The notes under the pieces were generated by a model, which was not told the DNA's origin, made no database searches, and worked only from the letters and a program-made list of their open reading frames with translations. From the NCBI RefSeq assembly GCF_002752655.1, contig NZ_CP023737.1:248001-312000 (forward strand): DNA of 64,000 nucleotides, read 5' to 3'. How positions within the stretch are numbered: position 1 is the stretch's first letter; every line of letters begins with the position of its first letter. Shown piece after piece: positions 46,991-57,455 of the stretch. This DNA comes from Methylosinus trichosporium OB3b (lineage in GTDB: Bacteria; Pseudomonadota; Alphaproteobacteria; Rhizobiales; Beijerinckiaceae). A program made the position numbers and the translations under genes.

Positions 46991-48211
46991 ATGAGCAAGA
47001 TCAAGGTCGAAAAGCCGGTCGTCGAGCTCGACGGCGACGAGATGACGCGCATCATCTGGGCTTATATCAAGGACAAGCTCGTCATCCCCTATCTCGATAT
47101 CGAGCTGCTCTATTACGACCTCTCGATTCAGAACCGCGACGCCACCAATGATCAGGTGACGGTCGACGCCGCCGAGGCGATCAAGCTGCACGGCGTCGGC
47201 GTCAAATGCGCGACCATCACGCCCGACGAAGCGCGCGTCAAAGAGTTCGATCTCAAGGAAATGTGGAAGTCGCCCAATGGCACGATCCGCAATATTCTGG
47301 GCGGGGTCATCTTCCGTGAGCCGATCATCTGCAAGAACGTGCCGCGCCTCGTGCCGGGCTGGACGCAGCCGATCGTGATCGGCCGTCACGCCTTCGGCGA
47401 TCAATATCGCGCCGTGGATTTCCGCACGCCGGGCAAGGGCCGGCTGACGATGAAGTTCGAGGGCGAGGACGGCACGGTGATCGAGAAGGAAGTGTTCAAA
47501 TTCCCGGGCGCCGGCGTCGCCATGGCGATGTACAATCTCGACGACTCGATCCGCGAGTTCGCCCGCGCCTCGATGAATTACGCGCTCAATCGCAAGTTCC
47601 CCCTCTATCTCTCCACCAAGAACACGATTCTGAAAGCCTATGACGGTCGGTTCAAGGACCTGTTCCAGGAAGTGTTCGACGCCGAGTTCAAGGTGAAGTT
47701 CCAGGCGCAAGGCCTCACTTATGAGCATCGCCTGATCGACGACATGGTCGCCTCGGCGCTCAAATGGTCCGGCGGCTATGTGTGGGCCTGCAAGAATTAC
47801 GATGGCGACGTGCAGTCGGACACTGTGGCCCAGGGCTTCGGCTCGCTGGGGCTCATGACCAGCGTGCTGATGACGCCGGACGGCAGGACTGTCGAGGCGG
47901 AGGCGGCCCATGGCACGGTGACTCGCCATTATCGCGAGCATCAGAAGGGCCACGAGACCTCGACCAATTCGATCGCCTCGATCTTCGCCTGGACGCGCGC
48001 GCTCGCGCATCGCGGCAAGCTCGACGGCAACGCCGCTCTGACCGCTTTCGCGCAGACTCTCGAGGAGGTCTGCGTTTCGACGGTGGAGCAGGGCTTCATG
48101 ACCAAGGATCTGGCGCTGCTCGTCGGCCATCGCCAAAAATGGCTGTCGACCACGGGCTTCCTCGAGAAGATCGACGCCAATCTGAAAACGGCGCTGGCCG
48201 GACGTGTCTAG
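46991..48211 (+). CDS. icd: Isocitrate dehydrogenase (NADP-dependent, eukaryote-like type)
   Basis: 406 residues. [20 protein letters not shown] at the start and [20 protein letters not shown] near the end mark the dimeric NADP-IDH subfamily II found in alphaproteobacteria and eukaryotes. It forms 2-oxoglutarate in the citric acid cycle. GGGGAGAATTGA precedes the ATG. Confidence 0.97.
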   Translation: MSKIKVEKPVVELDGDEMTRIIWAYIKDKLVIPYLDIELLYYDLSIQNRDATNDQVTVDAAEAIKLHGVGVKCATITPDEARVKEFDLKEMWKSPNGTIRNILGGVIFREPIICKNVPRLVPGWTQPIVIGRHAFGDQYRAVDFRTPGKGRLTMKFEGEDGTVIEKEVFKFPGAGVAMAMYNLDDSIREFARASMNYALNRKFPLYLSTKNTILKAYDGRFKDLFQEVFDAEFKVKFQAQGLTYEHRLIDDMVASALKWSGGYVWACKNYDGDVQSDTVAQGFGSLGLMTSVLMTPDGRTVEAEAAHGTVTRHYREHQKGHETSTNSIASIFAWTRALAHRGKLDGNAALTAFAQTLEEVCVSTVEQGFMTKDLALLVGHRQKWLSTTGFLEKIDANLKTALAGRV

Positions 48212-48295
48212 AGCCTTGCGGACGGAAGTGATTGTGCTGCCAGGACGGCGCGGCTATATAGACGCCGCGTTCAGGCTGAGAGAGGATTCGAGGCC

Positions 48296-48712
48296 ATGGC
48301 GGTGGATCTAGACGAAAGCTACAAACCGTCCGAGCAGGAAGCTTTCATGAATGAGCGGCAGCGCGAGTATTTCCGCCGCAAGCTGCTCACATGGAAAGAC
48401 GAAATTCTGCAGGAGAGCCGCGAGACCCTGGCCACTCTGCAGGCGGAGAACGAGAATCATCCCGATCTCGCCGATCGCGCCTCCTCGGAGACCGATCGCG
48501 CGATCGAGCTGAGGGCTCGCGACCGTCAGCGCAAGCTCATCGCCAAGATCGATGCGGCTCTGTCGCGGCTCGAGGATGGGACCTATGGCTATTGCGAGGA
48601 GACTGGCGAGCCCATCTCGCTGAAGCGGCTCGATGCGCGGCCGATCGCGACTTTGTCGATCGAGGCGCAGGAGCGTCACGAACGCCGCGAGCGCGTCTAT
48701 CGCGACGATTAG
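48296..48712 (+). CDS. dksA: DksA-family RNA polymerase-binding regulator lacking most zinc cysteines
   Basis: 138 residues. A coiled coil, with an acidic tip near DLADRASSETDRA, leads to the C-terminal globular part YGYCEETGEPISLKRLDARP. Where E. coli DksA has four zinc cysteines (CxxC-x17-CxxC), this has Cys, Thr, Ser and Ala, so zinc binding is unlikely. DksA modifies transcription with ppGpp. This reduced form may be the lineage norm. GAGAGAGG upstream supports the start. Confidence 0.93.
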   Translation: MAVDLDESYKPSEQEAFMNERQREYFRRKLLTWKDEILQESRETLATLQAENENHPDLADRASSETDRAIELRARDRQRKLIAKIDAALSRLEDGTYGYCEETGEPISLKRLDARPIATLSIEAQERHERRERVYRDD

Positions 48713-48750
48713 AGTCGCTGGCTTTTTTCGCGGATTCCGGTCTCATCGAA

Positions 48751-48778
48751 CAACGCCCGCGGTTTGCCGCGGGCGTTG
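48751..48778. terminator. Bidirectional hairpin between dksA and the FliO-like gene
   Basis: A perfect 12-bp stem (48751-48762 with 48767-48778) with a TTTG loop between convergent genes. No strong T-run follows. Confidence 0.65.
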
Positions 48779-48787
48779 TCGTTCGGG

Positions 48788-49714
48788 TCAAGGCTTGTTG
48801 CCGGGTTCCGGCCGTCCGAGCAGACGCGCCATTTCCGCTTCCAGTGAATCGAGCGGGTCGACCTCCGGGCTCGGCTTTGGCGCTGCGGCCGGCGGAGACG
48901 GAGGCGCGGGCGGCGGAGCAGGCAGCGGCGGCGCGGACGCAGCGGGCGCCGGCTGAGGCGGCAAAGGAGCCGGCTGGACCGGCGACGGAGCCGGGGGCGC
49001 GGGCGCATGCTCGACGCCCTTCTCGGGCGCGGCTTCGGGTCCCGCCGGCGGGGCGGCGGCCTTCTGAGTGCGCGAGAGGAAGGGCGGCGGCGGCGGTCGC
49101 GGGGCTCTCGGGGTCGGCGTGAAGCCGGGCCGCGGCGGCGGCGTGAAGCGCGATGTCGCGGCCGGTCGCGGTGCGGCGGCCGGCTGAGCTTCGCCAGCGG
49201 GCGCGACAGGCGGCTTGGCCGGCGGCGGCGGTGGAGGAGGCGGGGGCGCGAACATATCTGACGGCAGCGGCGCCAATCCCGGCGGCGGCGCGATCGGCGG
49301 ACCGTCGGCAGGCCGCTTGCCGATTTCTGCCGGCGGCGGCGGAATCGGGCCGAGCGAAGCGGGCGGAGGCGGCGGCGCGAGGGGCCATCCGGCGGCCGAA
49401 GGCGTCTCGCGCGGTCGCGCGTCCCGCGTCTCGACCCGCGAGATCGCCGCTTCGACCAGAACGTCGTTGGGGCCGCCGATCAGCAGCAGATGCTCGACAT
49501 TATCGCGTCTCACGATCACCAGCTGACGATCGCCGTCGAGATCGAATGTGTCGACGATGTCGAGCCGCCGCGGACGATTGCGCGGACCGGGCGCCTTGAT
49601 GCGGCGTCCGAACAACAGCCGATAGATGTAGAGCAGCAGAAGCGCCGCGAACAGAAAGGCCACGACCGCAGCGAGGATCGGCAGAAGCTGGGATTGGGTG
49701 ATGCTGGGGGGCAT
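48788..49714 (-). CDS. FliO-like membrane protein with long Pro-rich tail
   Basis: 308 residues. An N-terminal transmembrane helix (about 12-34) is followed by RRLDIVDTFDLDGDRQLVIVRRDN, LLIGGPNDVLVEA, a FliO-like small domain also found in non-flagellar proteins. The remaining 190 residues are extremely Pro/Ala-rich (runs such as PPPPPPPPPAKPP) and probably disordered. No other flagellar gene is nearby. The tail could span the periplasm or bind partners. Confidence 0.7.
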   Translation of the reverse strand: MPPSITQSQLLPILAAVVAFLFAALLLLYIYRLLFGRRIKAPGPRNRPRRLDIVDTFDLDGDRQLVIVRRDNVEHLLLIGGPNDVLVEAAISRVETRDARPRETPSAAGWPLAPPPPPASLGPIPPPPAEIGKRPADGPPIAPPPGLAPLPSDMFAPPPPPPPPPAKPPVAPAGEAQPAAAPRPAATSRFTPPPRPGFTPTPRAPRPPPPPFLSRTQKAAAPPAGPEAAPEKGVEHAPAPPAPSPVQPAPLPPQPAPAASAPPLPAPPPAPPSPPAAAPKPSPEVDPLDSLEAEMARLLGRPEPGNKP

Positions 49715-49950
49715 ATGAATCGCTTTTTCTCTCGTCGTGACGCGGCGCGAGCATGCAATCTATCAGTTTTCGAAGCAAGAGAGCCCGAAAGGTTAATCAA
49801 TGGTTAATGCGCCGCGCCAACTAAGGGCGCAGCCCCCGGGAAAACGGCGCGCGGGCGTTGCCTTGCGGCGCGCGCGGGGTCATTGTCTAGCGCGATTCAC
49901 CACTTCGCCGGCGCATTTCGCCGGGCGAGACCGAGCGAGACTCCGTCAGA

Positions 49951-52470
49951 ATGCACGACAGGCTCGAAAGGCCGACGCCTCCCGCCTATGACCGGACCGA
50001 ACGCCCCGGCAATATCGGGCTCGTATTGGCGCTCGCGATCGGACTCGTGGGCGCGATCGTCTTCGCTTCGCTGCTGCCGGCGCCGCTCGCGCCGAAATTC
50101 GCGGCGGGACTGCTCGCGCTGCTCGCGGTCGCGGGCGTGTTCTCGGCCTTCGCCTACGCCGTGGGCTTCCTGCGCCTTCCCGCCGCCGCCGCGCGTCGCG
50201 ACGTCGCCCGGCAGATCGCCGATACATTTTCGGAAGGGCTGCTCGTCACCGAGGGCGATTCGCAGATCGTCTACGCCAATGACGCCTATATGGAGTTGTG
50301 CAGCGCGCGCGACGCCGCCGGACTCGTGACCGTCGAGCGCCTGTTCTCGGGCCCGGCCGATGTGTCGGAGGCGATCTATCGCCTCGCCCAGGCGGCGCGC
50401 GCGCGTCGTTATCACGCCGAGGACATTCGCCTCGCGCCGCCGCTGACCGGAGACGCCGAGGTCGGCTGGTATCGCATCCGCGTGCGCCCGTTGAAGCGCG
50501 ACGGCGGCGGGGTTTCGAATCTGTGGACGGTCGTCGACGCCACCGCCGACCGTCAGCGCCAGGAGAATTTCTTCCAGGAGCTGCAGCACGCGATCGACTT
50601 CCTCGACCATGCGCCGGCTGGATTCTTCTCGGCCGCGCCGGACGGGGCGATCTCCTATATGAACAAGACGCTCGCCGGCTGGCTCGGCTACGATTTGACG
50701 CAGGTCGGCTCGGGCGGAGTCGCGCTTTCCGACATCGTCGCCAATAGCGGCTCGACCTTGATCACATCGGTCGCCGGCGGCGCCGGCGAGGTGCGCACGG
50801 CGCAGATCGATCTCGATTTGAAGCGCCGCAACGGCCGCACTCTGCCGGTGCGCCTGTTGCATCGGGTCGCTTTCGGCCAGGACGGAACGCCCGGCGCCTC
50901 GCGCACGCTGGTGCTGAACCGCGCCGCCGGCGAGGAGCCGGAGGAGGATCTGCGCGCGGCGGAGGTGCGCTTCGCCCGCTTCTTCAATTCGACGCCCATG
51001 GCCATCGCCGCGGTCGATCAGGACGGCCGCGTCACTCGTTCCAACGCTGCTTTCGCCAAGCTTTTGCCGCTGGCGATGAAGGGCGCCGTCAGCTGGCCGA
51101 TTCTCGACGGCGTCGTCGAGCGCGACCGCCCGGCCCTGCGCGAGGCCGTCGCTGCGGCGCTCGACAACAAGGGCGACGTCGAGCCGGTCGATGCGGCGCT
51201 GGAGGACAGCGAGGGGCGGCCGATGCGATCGGCGCGCTTCTTCGCCGCGCCGGCGGAGGACGCCGGCGGCAAGGGCGCGATGATCTATGCGCTCGACACC
51301 ACCGAGCAGCGCAAGCTGCAGGAGGGCTTCGCCCAGTCGCAGAAGATGCAGGCTGTCGGCCAGCTCGCCGGAGGCGTCGCGCATGACTTCAACAATATGC
51401 TGACGGCGATCATCGGCTATTCCGATCTGCTGCTCGCCAATCACCGGCCGACCGACCCGTCCTTCCAGGACATCATCCAGATCAAGCAGACCGCCAATCG
51501 CGCCGCCGGCCTCACCCGCCAATTGCTGGCGTTCTCGCGCCGGCAGACCTTGCGCCCGCAGGTCCTGCAGCTCGGCGATGTGCTCTCTGAGCTGCAATTG
51601 CTGCTGCGGCGTCTCGTCGGCGAGAAGGTCGAGGTCGATCTGAAGCACGGCCGAGACCTGTGGTTCGTCAAGGCCGACATCAATCAGCTCGAGCAGGTCG
51701 TCATCAATCTCGTCGTCAACGCCCGCGACGCCATGCCGGAGTCTGGCGGCCGCATCACGTTGCGCACGCGCAATATCGCCGCGGCGGACTGCGCGAGCTT
51801 CGGCGAAGCCTCGCTCGCGGCCACCGAATATGTGCTGATCGAGGTCGAGGACAATGGCTCCGGCATTCCAGCGGATGTGAAAGCCAAGATTTTCGAGCCC
51901 TTCTTCACCACCAAGGAGGTCGGCAAGGGCACGGGCCTCGGCCTCGCCATGGTGTTCGGCATCGTCAAACAGTCGGGCGGCTTCGTCTTCGTCGACAGCG
52001 AGGTCGGCCGCGGCACCGTGTTTCGCATTCTGCTTCCGCGCCATGTGCCGGAGGCGGGGGAGCTTCCCTCCAAGGTCGAGGCGCCGAAGGCGGCGACCGA
52101 TTACACGGGGCAGGGCAGCATACTGCTGGTCGAGGACGAGGACGCAGTGCGCGCCTTCGCCGCCCGCGCCCTGGTCTCGCGCGGCTATAGCGTGCTCGAG
52201 GCGAGCTCCGGCCTCGAGGCGCTGGAGGTGGTCGAGCGCGAGGGGACGCGGATCGACCTCATCGTCTCCGATGTGGTGATGCCGGAAATGGACGGTCCCG
52301 CCATGTTCGCCGAGCTGCGCAAGCGCGGCGTGACGGCCAAGGTGGTGTTCGTCTCGGGCTACGCCGAGGAGGCTTTCGCCAAGAATCTACCCGAGGGGGA
52401 TTTCGGGTTCTTGCCGAAGCCGTTCAGCCTGAAGCAGCTGATCGAGACGGTGAAGGCGAGCCTGGGGTGA
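49951..52470 (+). CDS. cckA: Hybrid sensor histidine kinase CckA
   Basis: 839 residues: two N-terminal transmembrane helices (about 23-70), PAS domains (about 85-200, 210-310 and 330-450), a HisKA domain with phosphorylated H478 in GGVAHDFNN, a HATPase domain ([28 protein letters not shown]), and a receiver domain with D774 in [10 protein letters not shown]. CckA passes phosphate through ChpT to CtrA and controls the alphaproteobacterial cell cycle. It is divergent from the FliO-like gene. Confidence 0.95.
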   Translation: MHDRLERPTPPAYDRTERPGNIGLVLALAIGLVGAIVFASLLPAPLAPKFAAGLLALLAVAGVFSAFAYAVGFLRLPAAAARRDVARQIADTFSEGLLVTEGDSQIVYANDAYMELCSARDAAGLVTVERLFSGPADVSEAIYRLAQAARARRYHAEDIRLAPPLTGDAEVGWYRIRVRPLKRDGGGVSNLWTVVDATADRQRQENFFQELQHAIDFLDHAPAGFFSAAPDGAISYMNKTLAGWLGYDLTQVGSGGVALSDIVANSGSTLITSVAGGAGEVRTAQIDLDLKRRNGRTLPVRLLHRVAFGQDGTPGASRTLVLNRAAGEEPEEDLRAAEVRFARFFNSTPMAIAAVDQDGRVTRSNAAFAKLLPLAMKGAVSWPILDGVVERDRPALREAVAAALDNKGDVEPVDAALEDSEGRPMRSARFFAAPAEDAGGKGAMIYALDTTEQRKLQEGFAQSQKMQAVGQLAGGVAHDFNNMLTAIIGYSDLLLANHRPTDPSFQDIIQIKQTANRAAGLTRQLLAFSRRQTLRPQVLQLGDVLSELQLLLRRLVGEKVEVDLKHGRDLWFVKADINQLEQVVINLVVNARDAMPESGGRITLRTRNIAAADCASFGEASLAATEYVLIEVEDNGSGIPADVKAKIFEPFFTTKEVGKGTGLGLAMVFGIVKQSGGFVFVDSEVGRGTVFRILLPRHVPEAGELPSKVEAPKAATDYTGQGSILLVEDEDAVRAFAARALVSRGYSVLEASSGLEALEVVEREGTRIDLIVSDVVMPEMDGPAMFAELRKRGVTAKVVFVSGYAEEAFAKNLPEGDFGFLPKPFSLKQLIETVKASLG

Positions 52471-52517
52471 GGGGACAGCTCGCGTTTTCGCGCCATTCAT
52501 GATATCGAAAAATCGTG

Positions 52518-52775
52518 ATGCAGATCACTTTGACCGCTGATCAAGAGGCTTGGCTCCGCGCGCGCGTCGCGCGAGGCGATTTTGCGTCCGTCGAGGACGC
52601 GGTCAGTCGGCTGCTCGAGGAGCGTATCGCCGAGCGCGCCATCGACGAAGACGATTTGTCCTGGGCGAAGCCTGACGTAGAGGCGGGACTCCGGGCGCTG
52701 GCGGCCGGCGAGGTCATCTCGCTCGACGAGCTCAAGGAGCGCAATGCGGCCCGTCTCGCCGCCCTCAAAGGGTGA
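52518..52775 (+). CDS. ParD-like antitoxin
   Basis: 85 residues. QITLTADQEAWLRARVARGD is a ribbon-helix-helix type start, followed by VEDAVSRLLEERIAE and a flexible C-terminus (ISLDELKERNAARL) that usually wraps the toxin. GTG 52515 is possible; ATG 52518 is preferred. Its stop overlaps the toxin ATG (TGATG). Type II antitoxins also repress their own promoter. Confidence 0.82.
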   Translation: MQITLTADQEAWLRARVARGDFASVEDAVSRLLEERIAERAIDEDDLSWAKPDVEAGLRALAAGEVISLDELKERNAARLAALKG

Positions 52776-53080
52776 TGGCGCGCCTAGTTGTCACTAAGCT
52801 CGCGGAAGCCGACCTGGCCGGGATTCTCGCCGGCGTCGCAAGCGAGGCTGGTGTTGGAACCGCTGAAAAATACTGCGCTCGTTTCGAGAGCTTCTTCGAT
52901 CGGCTGTCCGTCTACCCGGAGAGCTATCCGACCCGGCCGAGCCTGGGATCGCATATCCGCGTCGGCGTCGTTTTCCCGTATCTGGTCATCTATCGTCATG
53001 ACGCGGCGGAAGACATGATCGGCGTCCTGCGTATTCTGCACGGTCGCCGAGACATCACGCGTGACCTCCTGCGGGCGTGA
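52775..53080 (+). CDS. ParE/RelE-family toxin
   Basis: 101 residues. [20 protein letters not shown] is a RelE/ParE-like start, then [27 protein letters not shown] and [11 protein letters not shown], which closely matches ParE toxins that poison DNA gyrase. Overlap with the antitoxin stop codon implies translational coupling. Confidence 0.83.
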   Translation: MARLVVTKLAEADLAGILAGVASEAGVGTAEKYCARFESFFDRLSVYPESYPTRPSLGSHIRVGVVFPYLVIYRHDAAEDMIGVLRILHGRRDITRDLLRA

Positions 53081-53132
53081 GGCAGCAAAGCTTCCAGGTT
53101 ACGACGACGAAAAAATCGCCTATATCGCCCCC

Positions 53133-53627
53133 ATGACCCGCACGGCCCTCTATACCGGCTCCTTCGATCCGCTCACGCTCGGTCATCTCGACGTGATACG
53201 CGCCGGCGCGGGGCTCTGCGACCGGCTGGTCGTCGCCATCGGCGCGCATCCGGGCAAGACGCCATTGCTCGCGCTCGACGAGCGCATCGCCCTGATCCGG
53301 GAGGTCTGCGCTGGACTGGACGGGACCTTCGAGGTCGTCTCCTTCGCCGGGCTCGCGGTCGAGGCGGCGCGCGAGCACAAGGCGGAGATCATCCTGCGTG
53401 GATTGCGCGACGGCTCCGATTTCGACTATGAAATGCAGATGGCGGGGATGAATCTCGCCATGGCGCCGGAGATCAGAACCATTTTTCTGCCCTCGTCTCC
53501 GACCGTCCGGCACATCACCGCGACGCTCGTGCGGCAGATCGCCTCGCTCGGAGGCGATGTCTCGCCTTTCGTCCCGCCTCAGGCGGCGGAGGCTCTGCGT
53601 CGCGCGCTCTCCGGCCGCCGACCATAA
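53133..53627 (+). CDS. coaD: Phosphopantetheine adenylyltransferase
   Basis: 164 residues. [16 protein letters not shown] holds the GxxxPxTxGH-type nucleotide motif; [20 protein letters not shown] is the other signature. It makes dephospho-CoA. ATG 53133 matches the family start; an upstream frame overlaps parE and is rejected. Confidence 0.95.
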   Translation: MTRTALYTGSFDPLTLGHLDVIRAGAGLCDRLVVAIGAHPGKTPLLALDERIALIREVCAGLDGTFEVVSFAGLAVEAAREHKAEIILRGLRDGSDFDYEMQMAGMNLAMAPEIRTIFLPSSPTVRHITATLVRQIASLGGDVSPFVPPQAAEALRRALSGRRP

Positions 53628-53644
53628 AGCAAAAGGGAGGTTCC

Positions 53645-54199
53645 ATGCTCATCGATCGCCGCGCCTTCGCGCTCGCGGCCGCGCTCGCCGCCGCCGTCCC
53701 GACCCTCGGCCACGCCGCCGAGGCCGAGCCGCATACGCTCTATCTCGACACCAAGGACGGCCGCATCGTCATCAAGCTGCGCGCCGATATCGCGCCCAAG
53801 CATGCGGCGCAGATCGAGACCTTGGCCAAGCGCCATTTCTACGACGGAATCGTGTTCCACCGCGTCATCGACGGCTTCATGGCCCAGACCGGCGATCCGA
53901 CCGGCACCGGCATGGGCAAGTCCGATCTGCCGAACATCCCGGCCGAATTCTCCAAGGAGAAGTTCCTGCGCGGCACTTTGGGCATGGCGCGCAGCCAGAG
54001 CCCGGATTCGGCCAATTCGCAATTCTTCATCTGCCTCGCTCCCGCGCGCTATCTCGAGGAGCAATATACGGTGATCGGCGAGGTGACCTCCGGAATGGAC
54101 GTCGTCGACAAGATCAAGAAGGGCGACAAGGCCGACAACGGCAAGGTCACGAATCCGGACAAGATCATCAAGCTGCGCCTCGCCGGCGACGAGAGCTGA
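53645..54199 (+). CDS. Exported cyclophilin-type peptidyl-prolyl isomerase
   Basis: 184 residues. A signal peptide ends near GHAAEAE, and the catalytic core FYDGIVFHRVIDGFMAQTGD, SANSQFFICLA is intact. It speeds proline isomerisation in periplasmic folding. The next gene is a cytosolic paralogue. Its start follows coaD by 17 bases, with GGGAGG upstream. Confidence 0.93.
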   Translation: MLIDRRAFALAAALAAAVPTLGHAAEAEPHTLYLDTKDGRIVIKLRADIAPKHAAQIETLAKRHFYDGIVFHRVIDGFMAQTGDPTGTGMGKSDLPNIPAEFSKEKFLRGTLGMARSQSPDSANSQFFICLAPARYLEEQYTVIGEVTSGMDVVDKIKKGDKADNGKVTNPDKIIKLRLAGDES

Positions 54200-54277
54200 A
54201 CGTCGTGCGCGCCGGGGGCCCCTATCGGCCCCCGGATTGCTTCGCCGACCCGAACCCCAACATGAAGAGGAGCCGAC

Positions 54278-54730
54278 ATGAGCGACGCCGAAACATTGAA
54301 GCTCGAGACCACGCAGGGCGATGTGGTGATCAAGCTTCGTCCCGATCTCGCCCCCGGTCACGTGGCCCATATCAAGAAGCTCGTGTCGGAAGGCTTCTAT
54401 GACGGGATCGTGTTCCACCGCGTCATCGAGGGCTTCATGGCGCAGACCGGCTGTCCCCACGGCACCGGCACGGGCGGCTCGAAATATCCGGATCTGAAGG
54501 CGGAGTTCAACACGGCGCCGCATGTGCGCGGCACCTGCTCCATGGCGCGCGCGCAGCATCCCGATTCCGCCAATTCGCAATTCTTCATCTGCTTCACCGA
54601 CGCCCGCTTCCTGGACAAGCAGTACACCGTCTGGGGCGAGGTGATCTCGGGCATGGAGAATGTCGACAAGATCAAGCGCGGCGAGCCGGTGAAGGACCCG
54701 GACAAGATTGTCAAGGCGACGCTCGGCTGA
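54278..54730 (+). CDS. ppiB: Cytosolic cyclophilin-type peptidyl-prolyl isomerase
   Basis: 150 residues with no signal peptide. FYDGIVFHRVIEGFMAQTGC, GTGTGGSKYPDLKAEF and SANSQFFICFTDA match PpiB. It probably arose by duplication with its exported neighbour. GAGGAG precedes the ATG. Confidence 0.94.
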   Translation: MSDAETLKLETTQGDVVIKLRPDLAPGHVAHIKKLVSEGFYDGIVFHRVIEGFMAQTGCPHGTGTGGSKYPDLKAEFNTAPHVRGTCSMARAQHPDSANSQFFICFTDARFLDKQYTVWGEVISGMENVDKIKRGEPVKDPDKIVKATLG

Positions 54731-54817
54731 GCCCATTCCACGCTGCTGATGCGTTCGCGCTCCCTTCTCCCGCTCGCGGGAGAAGGAGTCGCGCTCAACG
54801 ATTCCTCTCAAAGCGTC

Positions 54818-55864
54818 ATGCGCGTCGAACTCTTCGATTTCGAGCTGCCGCAGGAAGCGATCGCGCTGCGGCCCGCGAGCCCGCGCGACAGCGCGCGACT
54901 GCTCGTCGTTCCGCCGGACGGCCATTTCTCCGATCGTTCCGTCTCCGATCTGCCGCAACTGCTCGCGCCCGGCGACGCGCTCGTCGTCAATGACACGCAG
55001 GTCATTCACGCGCGTCTCTCCGGATTTCGCGCGCGCGGGGAATCTCGCGCCCATATCGACGCGACCCTGATCGAGCGCGTCGGCGCGGATCGCTGGCGCG
55101 CGCTCGTGCGGCCGGCGAAGAAGCTCGGCGTCGGCGAGAGCGTGCGCTTCGCGGAGGGGCTCGAAGCCCGCGTCGTCGAGAAGGGCGAGAACGGCGAGAT
55201 TCTGTTCGCCTTCTCGCTCGCCGGGTCTGCGCTCGACGCCGCTGTCGAGGCTTCCGGCGTCATGCCGCTGCCGCCCTATATCGCCGGCAAGCGCGCCGCC
55301 GACGCGCGCGACGAGGCGGATTACCAGACCCTGTTCGCCGCCCGCGCCGGTGCGGTCGCGGCGCCGACGGCCGGCCTGCACTTCACCCCGCGCCTCGTCG
55401 ACGCGTTGACCGCGAGAGGCGTCTCGCTCCACAGCGTGACGCTGCATGTCGGCGCCGGCACCTTCCTTCCCGTCAAGGCCGAGGACACGGCGGAGCACAG
55501 GATGCATGCCGAATGGGGCGCGATCGACGCTGCGACCGCCGACGCGCTGAACGAGACGCGGGCGCGCGGCGGGCGCATTGTCGCGGTCGGCACCACCGCG
55601 CTGCGCGTGCTGGAGAGCGCCGCGGGCGCCGACGGCCGCATCTCGCCCTTCGCGGACCGCACCGCGATCTTCATCACGCCCGGCTACCGCTTTCGCGCCG
55701 TCGACGCGCTGCTGACCAATTTCCATCTGCCGCGCTCCACCTTGTTCATGCTGGTCTCGGCATTTTCCGGGCTCGAGCGCATGAAGGCCGCTTACGCCCA
55801 TGCGATCGGCTCCGGCTATCGCTTCTACTCCTACGGCGACGCCTGTCTGCTCGAGCGCTCATGA
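54818..55864 (+). CDS. queA: S-adenosylmethionine:tRNA ribosyltransferase-isomerase
   Basis: 348 residues. [21 protein letters not shown] at the start, [26 protein letters not shown] and [17 protein letters not shown] are QueA motifs. It turns preQ1-tRNA into epoxyqueuosine-tRNA. The upstream frame to 54749 is not used. Its stop overlaps the next gene's ATG by 4 bases. Confidence 0.96.
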   Translation: MRVELFDFELPQEAIALRPASPRDSARLLVVPPDGHFSDRSVSDLPQLLAPGDALVVNDTQVIHARLSGFRARGESRAHIDATLIERVGADRWRALVRPAKKLGVGESVRFAEGLEARVVEKGENGEILFAFSLAGSALDAAVEASGVMPLPPYIAGKRAADARDEADYQTLFAARAGAVAAPTAGLHFTPRLVDALTARGVSLHSVTLHVGAGTFLPVKAEDTAEHRMHAEWGAIDAATADALNETRARGGRIVAVGTTALRVLESAAGADGRISPFADRTAIFITPGYRFRAVDALLTNFHLPRSTLFMLVSAFSGLERMKAAYAHAIGSGYRFYSYGDACLLERS

Positions 55865-56190
55865 GCGATGTGCGCCTGATCGCCGTTTGGCGCGACGATC
55901 CGACAGTCGCGCGACTCACCGTGGATTTACGGATCGAGGGCGGACGCGTCGTCGGCGGCTGGGACGTGTTCGGCGCCTTCGATCTCGACGGCGCCGAACG
56001 CCGGCCCTTCATTTTGCGCAAGGACGGGCGTATCGAGCTCGATGCGCGGGTCGCGGAGAGATGGCGCACCGATCTGCGTGGCGTCGAGATACGCATCGGG
56101 GCGCGGTTCCGCGTGCTGTGGAACGAGAGCGACGGCGCCGATTACGAGGTGGTGAAGCTCGCCGAGCTCGGAACGAAGACGAGCGGGTGA
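55861..56190 (+). CDS. Hypothetical protein between queA and tgt
   Basis: 109 residues, overlapping queA by ATGA. The sequence is a predicted small beta-rich protein ([37 protein letters not shown]). No family is recognised. Coupling to queA and closeness to tgt suggest, but do not show, a link to queuosine-tRNA metabolism. Confidence 0.65.
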   Translation: MSDVRLIAVWRDDPTVARLTVDLRIEGGRVVGGWDVFGAFDLDGAERRPFILRKDGRIELDARVAERWRTDLRGVEIRIGARFRVLWNESDGADYEVVKLAELGTKTSG

Positions 56191-56278
56191 GAGCGCCAGC
56201 GCGGCCGCACGCTCTTTTTTCGTTGGGAGCGCCGGTGTAGGTCAGGGGACCTTCGGCAATCAGGAAAGGGATGAGCGC

Positions 56279-57433
56279 TTGACCGCTGGATCGTCGAATG
56301 CGTCGCCGCAGGCCTTCGCCTTTCGCGTTTTGTCGAGAGACGGCGCGGCGCGGCGCGGTCTCGTCTCGACCCCGCGCGGCGAGATTCGCACGCCCGCCTT
56401 CATGCCGGTCGGCACGGCGGCGACGGTCAAGGCGATGTTCCCGCAGGATGTGCGCGCGACCGGCGCCGACATCGTGCTCGGGAATGTCTACCATCTGATG
56501 CTGCGTCCCGGCGCCGAGCGTGTCGCGGCGCTCGGCGGCCTGCATGATTTCATGAACTGGCCGCATCCGATCCTCACCGATTCCGGCGGCTTTCAGGTGA
56601 TGTCGCTGGCCAAGCTGCGCAAGCTCGACGAGCAGGGCGTCGCTTTTCAGTCGCACATCGACGGCTCGCGGCATCTGCTGACGCCCGAGCGCTCGATGGA
56701 GATTCAGCGGCTGCTCGATTCGGACATTCACATGCAGCTCGACGAATGCGTGCGCTTGCCCTGCACGGAGCAGGAAGCCGAGCGCGCCATGCGCCTCTCG
56801 TTGCGCTGGGCGGAACGTTCGCGCAAGGCGTTCGGCGACCAAACGGGCAAGGCGATCTTCGGCATCGTGCAGGGCGGCGAGACTCCCGCCTTGCGCGTCG
56901 AGAGCGCGCGGGCCCTGGCCGCCATGGATTTCCACGGCCTCGCCATCGGCGGGCTCGCCGTCGGCGAGCCACAGGAGGTGATGTTGGCGATGCTGGAGAC
57001 GGTCATGCCGCATCTGCCCGAGAGCAAGCCCCGCTATCTTATGGGCGTCGGGACGCCGGACGATATCGTGCAGTCCGTGGCGCGCGGCGTCGACATGTTC
57101 GACTGCGTGATGCCGACGCGCGCCGGCCGCCACGGCCTCGCCTATACACGCTTCGGCCGCGTGAACCTGCGCAACGCCCGCCACGCCGGCGATCCGGCGC
57201 CGCTCGACGCGGAGTCGCCTTGCGAATCGGCGCGCATTTATTCGCGCGCCTATCTGCATCATCTGATGAAAGCCGGCGAAATCCTCGGCATGATGCTGCT
57301 GACTGAGATCAATGTCGCTTATTATCAGCAGCTGATGGCGGGCCTGCGCGGCGCGATCGAGGCGGGGCGGCTCGCGGATTTCATCGGCGCGACGAAAGAG
57401 GGATGGGCGAGGGGAGAAGGCGCGAGATCATAG
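56279..57433 (+). CDS. tgt: Queuine tRNA-ribosyltransferase lacking most zinc ligands
   Basis: 384 residues. [47 protein letters not shown] and the nucleophile region [12 protein letters not shown] are intact. It swaps guanine-34 for preQ1 in tRNA. In the usual zinc motif (CxCxxC and a later His) only C315 remains; others appear as Ser, Ala and Ile (TEINVAYYQ). A TTG start at 56279 fits GGAAAGGG upstream; no better start was found. Whether zinc loss is typical for its relatives is unknown to me. Confidence 0.93.
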   Translation: MTAGSSNASPQAFAFRVLSRDGAARRGLVSTPRGEIRTPAFMPVGTAATVKAMFPQDVRATGADIVLGNVYHLMLRPGAERVAALGGLHDFMNWPHPILTDSGGFQVMSLAKLRKLDEQGVAFQSHIDGSRHLLTPERSMEIQRLLDSDIHMQLDECVRLPCTEQEAERAMRLSLRWAERSRKAFGDQTGKAIFGIVQGGETPALRVESARALAAMDFHGLAIGGLAVGEPQEVMLAMLETVMPHLPESKPRYLMGVGTPDDIVQSVARGVDMFDCVMPTRAGRHGLAYTRFGRVNLRNARHAGDPAPLDAESPCESARIYSRAYLHHLMKAGEILGMMLLTEINVAYYQQLMAGLRGAIEAGRLADFIGATKEGWARGEGARS

Positions 57434-57455
57434 TCGACGAAATGAGAGGTGATTC

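Noticed and set aside
53579..55801. A 740-codon minus-strand frame across the cyclophilins and queA
   Set aside because: It crosses three confident plus-strand genes and gives no family signal.
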